From NCBI GenBank assembly GCA_018263585.1, contig JAANWZ010000073.1:1-50357 (forward strand): 50,357 bases of DNA, read 5' to 3'. The notes below the pieces were generated by a model. The model searched no databases and was not told the DNA's origin. It saw nothing but the letters and a program-made list of their open reading frames with translations. This document shows, in pieces, positions 1 to 7,853 of this stretch; position 1 is the first letter of the stretch; every line of letters starts with the position of its first letter. The DNA is from Calditrichota bacterium. GTDB lineage: Bacteria; Electryoneota; Electryoneia; Electryoneales; Electryoneaceae. A program made the position numbers and the translations under genes.

Positions 1-452
1 CACGACCGCGGCGACCGGGCGGGAAACCTGTGAATCAAGCGCCATCAGGGCTCGCCTGTGGCCCCCATCACTCGTGCTCGCGCTTGAGGCCCCCATCACT
101 CGTGCCCGCGCTTGCTTGTCAAGCGCGGAGTCATCGAATATCCCCGGCGAATGGGAACCCCGGTGATGCCCGCGGGGAGCGAAGCTCACCGCGGTTGATG
201 AACCGGTATCTGATCCCTGCGACATCCCGGCTGCGCCGTGCTGTCACAGGGGCACGGCAAATTCACTTGAGGACGGTCCATTACCCTTGTTCCATCCCGG
301 CCTGCAAGCAGGCGCGGGGCATAGGTCGGGCCGGTGGCCCCATCACTCGTGCCCGCGCTTGAGGCCCCCATCACTCGTGCCCGCGCTTGCTTGTCAAGCG
401 CGGAGCGTGCGAACACCGGGCGCACCTATCCCGCCGAAGGCAACGGCGCGGG
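1..452. repeat. Repeat-rich intergenic region at left edge
   Basis: I see no credible gene here. Two nearly identical blocks (about 55-130 and 331-405) each hold two copies of a ~28-bp unit beginning GGCCCCCATCACTCGTG, and each ends in a perfect hairpin (9-bp arms CCGCGCTTG/CAAGCGCGG at 106-128 and again at 381-403). Between them, 212-255 is a copy of another family with ends TGTGACAG/CTGTCACA and ATGTCGCAGGG that recurs at 9345-9385 and 22469-22520. A GC-rich palindromic unit at about 164-198 recurs near 9305-9332 and 50143-50174. Open frames here are translations of repeats. Confidence 0.75.
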
Positions 453-1433
453 CTACGAGCGCACCCCGGCCGCCTGGCCGTACCGGAGATTGAACAAGCG
501 GCTGCGGCGGACGATGACAGAGAGCGCGAGCGAGTTGAGGATGTTCTCGGCGGATTCGCTGCTCGACGGCAACGCGATCGGCGCGCGCCCGCCGATCACG
601 ACCGGCGCAGACTCCATCCCGCACAACGTGACCATCGCCTTGTACGTCGAGTTGCCGACGTGGATGTTGTTCGCGATCAGCACATCCGCCGGGCCCTGTT
701 CGATCCGCTCGATCGGCAGGCACGGAATCGCCTTCGCGCGCAGCGCCCGGTCGAGCCGGATCGGGCCCTCGACGCACACGCTCGGGTCGCCCTTTTCGAG
801 AAAGTACTTCGAGATCAGCGACTCGGCGATCGTCGTCGGCGACTGCACGGTCGGGTCATCCTCGAACGCGAGCAGCCCGACACGGACCGTCTCGCGCCCG
901 AGAATCCGCGCGAGCAGCACCGCGTTTTCGATTATCGCGATCCCCTGCTCGACGGTCGGGTCGGGGACGAGGCCGACATCCGAGACGAGGAACAGGCCCG
1001 GTGGATCGGTGCGCTGCATGACACCGATCAGCGACAGGAACTCCTCCCGCCGGCGGAACCCGGATACGCGGGCGAACAACGCGCGGAAAAAGTCCGGCAC
1101 GCTGATCGCGCCGGGGAGGATGAGGACATCGTCCGTCTCCTCTGCGAACCGGGCAGCGCGCAACACCGCGTCACGGTCCGATTCGACACCGGCGGCGCGG
1201 TACTGCGTCGCCGCGAACCCGGCCGCCTCCATCCCGCGTTCGATCGCGTCACTGCGACCGATCACGGTCACGTTCACGAGCCCGGCCTCCGCCGCGAGGT
1301 GGACGCCGCGCGCGGTGTGCACGTCCGGCGCGGGCGCGACGACGAGATGCTGCCTGCCCGCCGCGCGCGCGGTTTCGGACGCCCGCCGGCGGATCTCGCG
1401 CAGGCTGCGCAGCGGTTGGCGCGCAAGTTCCAT
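453..1433 (-). CDS. Phosphate acyltransferase (Pta/Ptb family), paralogue 1
   Basis: A 326-aa protein of the phosphate acetyl/butyryl-transferase fold, whose members interconvert acyl-CoA and acyl-phosphate in the cytoplasm. The C-terminal core (residues ~249-308) keeps the family pattern: ADVLIANN, then GNSTYKAM, then GGRAPIALPS and a Ser-rich nucleotide-contacting stretch. Length matches the usual ~300-340 aa. The ATG at 1433 follows a G-rich tract. It lies 26 bp downstream of a second paralogue of identical length, so the two are probably co-transcribed and may form a heteromer. The acyl substrate cannot be read from sequence; butyryl-, glutaryl- or another short acyl-CoA from aromatic degradation is an inference. 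No acyl kinase is present in the window. Confidence 0.8.
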   Translation of the reverse strand: MELARQPLRSLREIRRRASETARAAGRQHLVVAPAPDVHTARGVHLAAEAGLVNVTVIGRSDAIERGMEAAGFAATQYRAAGVESDRDAVLRAARFAEETDDVLILPGAISVPDFFRALFARVSGFRRREEFLSLIGVMQRTDPPGLFLVSDVGLVPDPTVEQGIAIIENAVLLARILGRETVRVGLLAFEDDPTVQSPTTIAESLISKYFLEKGDPSVCVEGPIRLDRALRAKAIPCLPIERIEQGPADVLIANNIHVGNSTYKAMVTLCGMESAPVVIGGRAPIALPSSSESAENILNSLALSVIVRRSRLFNLRYGQAAGVRS

Positions 1434-1459
1434 GGGTCAAACCCCCGTCGCCGCCCGAT

Positions 1460-2440
1460 TCACCACGCGTAGTCGATCGGGTCCGTGTCCGTCAGCCAGT
1501 TCAGCGGGCGCGCATCTCTCAGATACGGCGCGAGCGTGAGCGCGACCGCGAGCGCGTTCTCGCCGTCAACCGCGCTCGCCTCCGGCGGCACGATCGCGAG
1601 CGGGATCCGCCCGCCGAGCACGACACGGGCCGCCTGCGCATGGCCGAACTCGGTGAGCGTGAGCGTGAGGATCGAGCGCGTCTGATGGCTGTCAACGATG
1701 ATAATGTCCGCCTGCCCCGCGACCGGCCCGCTCCAGTCGATGTGTTCGACCGTGCGCGGATCGACCGCCGTGTCGAAACTCATCGGCCCCTCGAGGTCGA
1801 GGTCGGGGATCTGTTCGAGGTGTACCATGCTCACGAGGCACTTGCAGTTGTACGTGTGCAGGTCATCTATCCCGACCCGGTCCATCGCGGAGAGCAGCGC
1901 GATCTTCGGCCGTTCGATCCCGAGCCCGCGCGCAAGATGGTACCCGTTCTTCATGTGGATCACCATCTGGTCGAACAGCGGCTTCTCCGGACCGATCGCG
2001 CCGATGATCGTGAGCGGCTTCGGATAGCCGGGAACGGAGAGCAGGCACGCCCGGCTGATCCCGTCCTCGATCGACTGCCGGTGGTACGGGTTCGCGAGCA
2101 GGTGGAAGATCCGGCTGTGCGTGAGGTCGCCGCGCAGAAGCACGTCCACCTCCCCCGACGCGCACCACTTCTGGAGCAGCGACAGTTGTTCGTCCGGGTC
2201 GGCCGCGTGATGGATCGAGACGTCCCGGTCGGGGATCATCCCGTGCTCGATGTGCGGGCGGAGTGCGGCCTCGTCACAGATGATCCGCAGCCGCGCCCAG
2301 CGCCGTTTCACCGCCGTGAGCCCGACCTGCGCGTAGTGGCTCCAGCCGCGCACGACCACGCAGATCGTCGGCTTCGCGGTGCGCTCGCCGCGGTCGAGCC
2401 GCTGCACGAGCTCGCGGATGCTGCTCGCGGTCTCAGGCAT
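1460..2440 (-). CDS. Phosphate acyltransferase-like protein, paralogue 2
   Basis: A 326-aa Pta/Ptb-family protein. I chose the ATG at 2440 (protein begins MPETASSIRE) over an upstream in-frame start at 2500, because the extra 20 residues translate a dispersed repeat. The C-terminal half aligns with paralogue 1: ADIIIVDSHQ at ~244, then VVLGGRIPLAIVPP. The GN-x-x-YKAL segment normally seen between these blocks is replaced by a Thr/Leu-rich stretch, so CoA or phosphate binding may be altered. This copy may be a non-catalytic partner, or may use a different acyl group. It heads a two-gene run with the gene at 453-1433. Confidence 0.7.
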   Translation of the reverse strand: MPETASSIRELVQRLDRGERTAKPTICVVVRGWSHYAQVGLTAVKRRWARLRIICDEAALRPHIEHGMIPDRDVSIHHAADPDEQLSLLQKWCASGEVDVLLRGDLTHSRIFHLLANPYHRQSIEDGISRACLLSVPGYPKPLTIIGAIGPEKPLFDQMVIHMKNGYHLARGLGIERPKIALLSAMDRVGIDDLHTYNCKCLVSMVHLEQIPDLDLEGPMSFDTAVDPRTVEHIDWSGPVAGQADIIIVDSHQTRSILTLTLTEFGHAQAARVVLGGRIPLAIVPPEASAVDGENALAVALTLAPYLRDARPLNWLTDTDPIDYAW

Positions 2441-2907
2441 CTGTGACTCTGGAAATTGGGGACAGACCCCTATTTTCGATCCCGGCCGGTGTCGGGGCAT
2501 CCCCTCTCCACCGGATTCTACGACACCCGGTACGTTCGAGAAATCACGGAATCCGGTTATGCCGTTCGCTCAGCCAAGTGCATGGACCGGACTCTGAAGC
2601 ACATCCGGGTGGCAGAGGCGTCATTCTGAACCCGGCTTCACGCGTCTGTTTGCGTGAAGGCGGGTGAAGAAGGTCCAAGTTATCCAAGGGTCATTTCTTG
2701 ACTTCGGGGACGCTTGCTCGCAAGCGTCCCCTCTCCTCTACCACCCCCATCAAACTCCGACCTTCCCTTCACTGCGTTCAGGATAAACTTCCCTTCGCCC
2801 GACAAACGGCCGTCGGGCTTCGGTCAGAATGACACGCTTGCCACCACCGATATTGCTCCCGGCTGAGCCAAAGGTATAACCGGAACACGGAAAATAGGGG
2901 TCTGTCC
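2441..2907. repeat. Intergenic repeat cluster (two inverted GTCTGTCCC elements around a palindromic element)
   Basis: No gene seen. Elements at 2451-2477 and 2889-2916 are inverted copies of a ~27-bp sequence containing GGACAGACCCCTATTTTC, differing at about one position. Between them lies a composite element (2620-2833) starting GTCATTCTGAAC and ending CAGAATGAC, with a hairpin at 2706-2731 (arms GGGGACGCTTG/CAAGCGTCCCC) inside. The 2889-2916 copy runs into the gamma-subunit gene and supplies its stop codon. The stretch 2554-2697 is nearly identical to 50200-50345. Confidence 0.8.
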
Positions 2908-3510
2908 CTAATTTCCGCTCACCGCCCGGCACGCTTCCTCCAGCGCGTTCAGGTTCGCCGCGACCACCTGCTCAGAATGCTCCCGCGCGAGCGCGGCTTC
3001 GACGTGACGGCGCACATCCGCGAGCTCGAACAGCCCGGTGACGCCGACGAGCGCGCCGAGCATCGCGGTGTTCGTCATCGGCCGGCCGAGCTGCGCGAGC
3101 GCGATCCGTGTCGCGGGCACGGTCGCAACCCGGCACGCGTCCGGCAGCGACGCGCGCGCCTGTTCGAACTCGTCCGGCTCCGCGTTCACGAGCAGCAGGC
3201 CGCCGTCGCGCAACCCGGCGAGCGTGGGCGGGAGCGCGAGCAGGGACGCGTCGAGCACGATCACCACCCCCGGCTCGCGGATCGAGCTGTAGAGCGTGAT
3301 CGGGCGCGCGTCGATGCGGGTGAACGCCTGGATCGGCGCGCCGCGCCGCTCCGAACCGAACTGGGGGAACGACTGCACGTGCCGGCCGGCGGCGACGCCG
3401 ATTTCGGCGAGCAGTTTCGCCGCAGTGACCGCGCCCTGCCCGCCGCGCCCGTGCCAGCGGATCTCCACCGGCAGCGTCAGCTCGACCCGTTCGCCGGCAC
3501 GTTCACTCAT
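2908..3510 (-). CDS. 2-oxoacid:acceptor oxidoreductase, gamma subunit
   Basis: A 200-aa protein of the PorG/gamma family, which together with alpha and beta subunits decarboxylates a 2-oxoacid with CoA to an acyl-CoA. The family signature HGRGGQGAVTAAKLL is at residues 20-34 and GSERRGAP at 52-59, where substrate and TPP pockets meet the alpha subunit. Its start overlaps the end of the beta gene (3503-3510), indicating translational coupling. The last codons and the TAG stop lie inside a dispersed repeat. Candidate substrates are pyruvate, branched-chain 2-oxoacids, 2-oxoglutarate or phenylglyoxylate; sequence alone does not decide. Confidence 0.88.
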   Translation of the reverse strand: MSERAGERVELTLPVEIRWHGRGGQGAVTAAKLLAEIGVAAGRHVQSFPQFGSERRGAPIQAFTRIDARPITLYSSIREPGVVIVLDASLLALPPTLAGLRDGGLLLVNAEPDEFEQARASLPDACRVATVPATRIALAQLGRPMTNTAMLGALVGVTGLFELADVRRHVEAALAREHSEQVVAANLNALEEACRAVSGN

Positions 3511-4414
3511 CGGATTCCCTCTCCGCCCAGTCGATCAGCCACCTCCAGCGGGCGTCAACTTCCGCCGCGAACCGTTCGACCTCGCCGTCGTCGAGGTGGC
3601 TGAACCGTCCCTGCAGGCGGACGTATTCACGCACAGGCGTCGGCTCGCCGGCGTCGAACACGGTGAGCGCCTTTCCCCCGGCGACCTCGACGAGCGGGAA
3701 CACGCGGCTGGTCACCGCCTTGCGCGCAACGCGGACCGTATTCTGCTCCTCGAACCGCTGTCCCGGCGGGCACGGGGTAAACACGTGCAGGAACCGGAAC
3801 CCGCGCGTGTCCCGCGCGCGCTCGAGCTTCGCGAGGTAGTCGTCCGGGAACGCCGGCGTCGCGCTCGCGAAATACGGAATCCGGTGCGCGGTCATGATCG
3901 CGAGCATGTCCTTCTTCGGTGTCGGCTTCGGGTTCGCGCGCGGCGTGGTTGTCGTCCACGCCCCCGCCGGCGTCGCACCGCTCTGCTGGATCCCCGTGTT
4001 CATGTACGCTTCGTTGTCGTAGCAGACGTAGAGCACGTTGTCGTTGCGGTCGGCGGCGGCTGAGACGGCGCCGAACCCGATGTCGAACGTGGCGCCGTCG
4101 CCGGCCCACGCGACGACGGTCGTGTCGTGCTTTCCGCGCGCGTCGAGCCCGGCGCGCACGCCCGCCGCCGCGGAAGCCGCCGCCTCGAACGCGATGTGAA
4201 GCAGCGGCGCCTGCAGCGACGAGAGCGGGAACGGCCCGTCGATCACAGCCATGCAGCCGGCGGGGATCACGAACACGCAGTTCGGGCCGAGCACGCGCGC
4301 CGCCATCTGCATCGCGAGCACGCCGCCGCAGCCGCGGCACGCGAGATGCCCGCCCGTCGGCCCCGAGCCGTCGCAGGCGAGCCGCGTCACGGTCTCCTGT
4401 CTCGGTTCTCTCAT
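3503..4414 (-). CDS. 2-oxoacid:acceptor oxidoreductase, beta (TPP-binding) subunit
   Basis: A 303-aa PorB-type subunit carrying thiamine diphosphate and one [4Fe-4S] cluster. Visible features are Cys26 and Cys29 in LACRGCGG, Cys54 in IPAGC and Cys215 in FTPCPPG, which together give the four cluster ligands of the PorB group. The TPP motif is GDGATFDIG (from residue 105) with YDNEAYMNTG at 132-141. The ATG at 4414 is preferred; an in-frame upstream extension of 34 residues has no family similarity. It pairs with gamma (overlap) and, across a 460-bp repeat region, with alpha. The overall pattern is closest to pyruvate/2-oxoisovalerate-type enzymes, but phenylglyoxylate dehydrogenases belong to the same family and would fit the context. 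Confidence 0.88.
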   Translation of the reverse strand: MREPRQETVTRLACDGSGPTGGHLACRGCGGVLAMQMAARVLGPNCVFVIPAGCMAVIDGPFPLSSLQAPLLHIAFEAAASAAAGVRAGLDARGKHDTTVVAWAGDGATFDIGFGAVSAAADRNDNVLYVCYDNEAYMNTGIQQSGATPAGAWTTTTPRANPKPTPKKDMLAIMTAHRIPYFASATPAFPDDYLAKLERARDTRGFRFLHVFTPCPPGQRFEEQNTVRVARKAVTSRVFPLVEVAGGKALTVFDAGEPTPVREYVRLQGRFSHLDDGEVERFAAEVDARWRWLIDWAERESDE

Positions 4415-4875
4415 ACGATCAGACGCCTGCTGAAACGCACCACATCCATCAGAAAAACGCTGCGTGACCCTTGACCCAGCCCGATTCGCTGCCGCGCATC
4501 GGCCGAACGACGTCATTCTGAACGCGGCTTCGCGCGTCTGTCTGCGTGAAGGCGCGTGAAGAAGGTCCAGCTTATCCGAGGATTATTTCTTGACTTCAGG
4601 GACGCTTGCTCGCAAGCGTCCCCCTCCTCTGTCACCTTTGTCGAACTCGGACCTTCTTCCCTTCGCCCGACAAACGGCCGTCGGGCTTCGGTCAGAATGA
4701 CACGCTTGCCACCCGCGATATTGCCACCCCCAATATTGCTCCCGGCTGGGCCGGAGGGATGGCCGGATGCCGACAAGCGTCCCCCGCTTGAGCATCCGCG
4801 CGGGCAAGCCCGCACGGCCGGCACAGCAGCACTCCGGGGACGCTTGCTCGCAAGCGTCCCCCTGATCGGCCCTCT
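4415..4875. repeat. Repeat-filled gap between alpha and beta subunit genes
   Basis: No gene seen. A composite palindromic element spans 4512-4701 (GTCATTCTGAAC left end, TCAGAATGAC right end) with an internal hairpin at 4599-4622. A second hairpin with arms GGGGACGCTTG/CAAGCGTCCCC is at 4836-4861. A GCGGGCAAGCCCGC palindrome lies near 4800. These repeats separate subunits of what is normally one operon and may have inserted into it. Confidence 0.8.
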
Positions 4876-6036
4876 CTATTCCCGCACCTCCACCCAGTTG
4901 ATCCGGTCGGGCTCGGCGGTGTTTTCGAGCAGCGCGTGGAAGATGCCGGCCGCGGTCTCCGGCAGTATTTCGCGCCCGCCGAGTCCGGCGACGAACCCGC
5001 ACACCGGCGCGTGCCCGTCCAGCGCCGCCTTCGCCTCGCCTGCGACGGGGCCGCCATGACCGAACGAGACCGCTCGATCGACGACCGCGAGCGGCGCGCC
5101 CGCCGGGATGATCTCCCGCAGCGGCCGTGCCGGGAACGGCCGGTACTGCCACATTCTCACCGCTCCGGCGCGCACGCCGCGCCCACGCAGCTCATCCACC
5201 GCCGCGCAGAACGAACCGTACGCCGTGCCGAGGCAGAGCGCGACAATCTCCGCGTCTTCGACACGATACTCGTGCAGCGGTTTCAGCTCGCGGCCGGTGA
5301 GTTCATGCCACGCCGCCGCGTGTTCAACAATCATCCCGCCCGCTGTTTCCATCGCGCGCTGGATCTTGTACCGCTGCTCCATGAACGAATCGGGGAACAT
5401 CATCCCGCCGAACGCATGCGGGTCGTCCGGGTCGAGCGAGATCTCCGCCTCCCGCCGCGGGAGGAACTCGTCGATCAACGGTTGCGGCGGCAGTTCGACG
5501 CCCTCGACGCAATGCGAGAGCACGAACGCGTCGAGCACGACCATCGCGGGCAGCAACGCCTGCTCGGCGACTTTGAACGCGAGCAGCGTGCTGTCGAACA
5601 CCTCCTGGTTCGAGCCGGCGTAGAACTGCATCCACCCGGTGTCGCGCTGCGCCATCGAGTCGGACTGGTCGGTGAGGATCGTCCACGGCGCGGCGAGCGA
5701 CCGGTTCACTTCTCCGAGCACGACCGGCGTGCGCGCCCCGGTCGCCCAGTGCAGCATCTCGTGCATCAGCGCGAGCCCCTGGCTCGAGGTCGCGGTGAAC
5801 GCGCGAGCGCCGGTCATCGACGCCCCGATGCACGCCGACATCGACGAATGCTCCGACTCCGTCTGGATGAAGCGCGCGTTCATCAGCCCGTCCGCGCAGA
5901 ACCCGGCGATCTCCTCGACGACCGACGTCTGCGGCGTGATCGGATACGCCGCGATCACCTCCGTGCGCGCGAGCCGGACAGCGTGCGCGAGCGCCTGGTT
6001 GCCGGTGATCGCGACCCGTTCACTCGCGGCGTTCAT
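4876..6036 (-). CDS. 2-oxoacid:acceptor oxidoreductase, alpha subunit
   Basis: A 386-aa PorA-type alpha subunit. The pyrimidine-binding domain starts with YPITPQTSVVEEI (residues 31-43), followed by the family hallmarks ESEHSSMSA, TATSSQGLALMHE and RDTGWMQFY. The C-terminal half is the transketolase-C-like domain with SFGHGGPVAGE. Length agrees with archaeal and clostridial PorA/VorA (~390 aa). It overlaps the end of the upstream flavoprotein gene by 17 bp (6020-6036), so the flavoprotein is very likely part of the same complex. The complex would convert a 2-oxoacid and CoA into acyl-CoA and CO2. In an aromatic cluster phenylglyoxylate (giving benzoyl-CoA) is attractive, but that is inference. 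Confidence 0.9.
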   Translation of the reverse strand: MNAASERVAITGNQALAHAVRLARTEVIAAYPITPQTSVVEEIAGFCADGLMNARFIQTESEHSSMSACIGASMTGARAFTATSSQGLALMHEMLHWATGARTPVVLGEVNRSLAAPWTILTDQSDSMAQRDTGWMQFYAGSNQEVFDSTLLAFKVAEQALLPAMVVLDAFVLSHCVEGVELPPQPLIDEFLPRREAEISLDPDDPHAFGGMMFPDSFMEQRYKIQRAMETAGGMIVEHAAAWHELTGRELKPLHEYRVEDAEIVALCLGTAYGSFCAAVDELRGRGVRAGAVRMWQYRPFPARPLREIIPAGAPLAVVDRAVSFGHGGPVAGEAKAALDGHAPVCGFVAGLGGREILPETAAGIFHALLENTAEPDRINWVEVRE

Positions 6037-7843
6037 GCACGAACTCCATTATGATCGCGCAGCGCGGGCATTCCTCGACACAGATCCCGCAGCCCTTGCA
6101 GATCGAATCCATCACAAGGTAACCGCCCGTTTCCGGGTCGCGCCGGATCGCGCCCTCCGGACAGAAGATCTGGCACAGCCCGCAGCGCGTGCACTTGCCG
6201 CACGAGAAGCAGCGGCCTGCTTCGTGGCTCGCGCGGGCGCGCGACCAGCCGAGCTCGATTTCATCGAACCCGGACGGCTTTCCCCCGCGCGCGAGCCGGT
6301 CGAGTTCATCGCGTTCGACGTGCGGGAAATAGTCCGGGTTGAGCTCGTCGTATTCGATCACGCGGACGGCGTCCGTGAGCAGGTCAAGCTCTCCGCCGCT
6401 CAGGTAGCCGGTCAGCGACGCCGGCCCTCCGCCGACGCGGAACCGGTCGAGCGCGCGGCTGTCCGCGCCGCGCAGCGTGCTGTCGATCGCCATCGCCGCG
6501 CGTTTTCCGCTCCCGATCGCGTGCGCGACGGTCCGTTCGGCGCCGGCGAAATCGCCGCCCGCGAACAGGCGTGCGCGCGCCGACTCCCCCCAAGCGCCGG
6601 CGTCCGCGAGCACATCACGCAGCTCGCGGTCCGCGGTGAGCGCGCCCGGGTCGGTCTGTTCCCCGATCGCATTGATCACCGTCGCCGCCGGGAGCGTGAA
6701 ATCGCTGCCGGGGATCGGCGCCGGGCGGGCCCGGCCGGAGGCGTCCCGCTCGCCCGGTTTCGTGCGCAGGCAGGTGAGCGCGCTCACCCGGCCGTTTTCC
6801 ACGGTGAGCGCGTGCGGCACCGCCTGTTCGACGATCTGGACGCCTTCGGCGATCGCCTCCTCGATCTCGTCCGCGTACGCGGGCATGTCGGCGCGCGTGC
6901 GGCGGTAGAGGATCATCACATCCGCCCCGAGCCGCCGCGCGCTGCGGGCGGCGTCGATCGCGCTGTTGCCGCCGCCGATCACGAGACAGCGCTCGCCGAC
7001 TTCGACCTGATCGCCGGCCGCGAGCGCGCGCAGGAATTCGAGCGCGTTCACCTGGCCCGCGCCGGATCCGCCGTCGAGATTCAGCGACCGGCTCGTGCTC
7101 GCACCCGAGGCGACGAACACGGCGTCGTAGATCCGGAGCAGCTCACCGATCTCATCGATCGTTCCCTTGCGTTCGCCGGTGAAGAAGCGGACGCCGAGCG
7201 CGCGCAGGCGGCCGATCTCACGGTCGAGCACGTCGTTCGGCAGGCGATACGACGGAATCCCGTATCGCAACAGACCGCCGGGCCTCCGGTTGCGCTCGAA
7301 CAGCTCGACCGTGTGGCCGAGCAGCGCGAGCGCCCACGCGCAGCTCATCCCCGCCGGCCCGCCGCCGACCACCGCGACACGTTTCCCGCTCTTCTCGCGC
7401 GCCGGCCGCCACACGTCCGCATTGTCGAGCAGCGGCAAGTCGCCGAGATACCGCTCGATCGCGCGGATGCTCACCGATTTATCAAACTGCACGCGGTTGC
7501 AGCCGGCTTCGCACGGGTGGTAGCAGACCCGGCCGCACGTCGCCGGAAACGGGTTCTCGGCGGCGAGCAGGCGCGCGGCGGACTCCTCGTCACCGTCCCG
7601 CAGCAGGCGGATGTAGCCCTCGACGTCATTGCCGACCGGGCAGTGTGTGAGGCACGGCGAGAGCCCGCGCTGGTACACCGGCCGCTTCTCCTTCCACACG
7701 CCCGTCGGCAGGTGCGCCGTGCTCGCCCAGCTCACCGCCATCGGCGGCAACTCGCGCGCGGAGAGCTGCTCCGGCGGCTTCTCGCTGCCCCCGCGCACAT
7801 GCCGCAACGCGGCGTCGCTGAATATGTCAGGGTGGATGGGCAT
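6020..7843 (-). CDS. GltD-like FAD/NAD(P) oxidoreductase fused to a PorD-like 2[4Fe-4S] ferredoxin
   Basis: A 607-aa fusion protein. Residues ~60-130 hold the N-terminal cysteine motifs of glutamate-synthase small-subunit proteins (CLTHCP; CGRVCYHPCEAGC). GGGPAG at 160-165 binds FAD, and a second Rossmann motif VIGGGNSAID near 285 binds NAD(P)H. Residues ~545-600 form a two-cluster ferredoxin (CGKCTRCGLCQIFCP and CKGCGICVEECP) like the delta subunit of 2-oxoacid:ferredoxin oxidoreductases. Overlap with alpha suggests it links the decarboxylase to NAD(P). This resembles the FAD subunit plus ferredoxin subunit of phenylglyoxylate:NAD oxidoreductase, here as one chain. It could alternatively move electrons from NAD(P)H to ferredoxin. 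Confidence 0.85.
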   Translation of the reverse strand: MPIHPDIFSDAALRHVRGGSEKPPEQLSARELPPMAVSWASTAHLPTGVWKEKRPVYQRGLSPCLTHCPVGNDVEGYIRLLRDGDEESAARLLAAENPFPATCGRVCYHPCEAGCNRVQFDKSVSIRAIERYLGDLPLLDNADVWRPAREKSGKRVAVVGGGPAGMSCAWALALLGHTVELFERNRRPGGLLRYGIPSYRLPNDVLDREIGRLRALGVRFFTGERKGTIDEIGELLRIYDAVFVASGASTSRSLNLDGGSGAGQVNALEFLRALAAGDQVEVGERCLVIGGGNSAIDAARSARRLGADVMILYRRTRADMPAYADEIEEAIAEGVQIVEQAVPHALTVENGRVSALTCLRTKPGERDASGRARPAPIPGSDFTLPAATVINAIGEQTDPGALTADRELRDVLADAGAWGESARARLFAGGDFAGAERTVAHAIGSGKRAAMAIDSTLRGADSRALDRFRVGGGPASLTGYLSGGELDLLTDAVRVIEYDELNPDYFPHVERDELDRLARGGKPSGFDEIELGWSRARASHEAGRCFSCGKCTRCGLCQIFCPEGAIRRDPETGGYLVMDSICKGCGICVEECPRCAIIMEFVHERRE

Positions 7844-7853
7844 CAGTCGCCGC

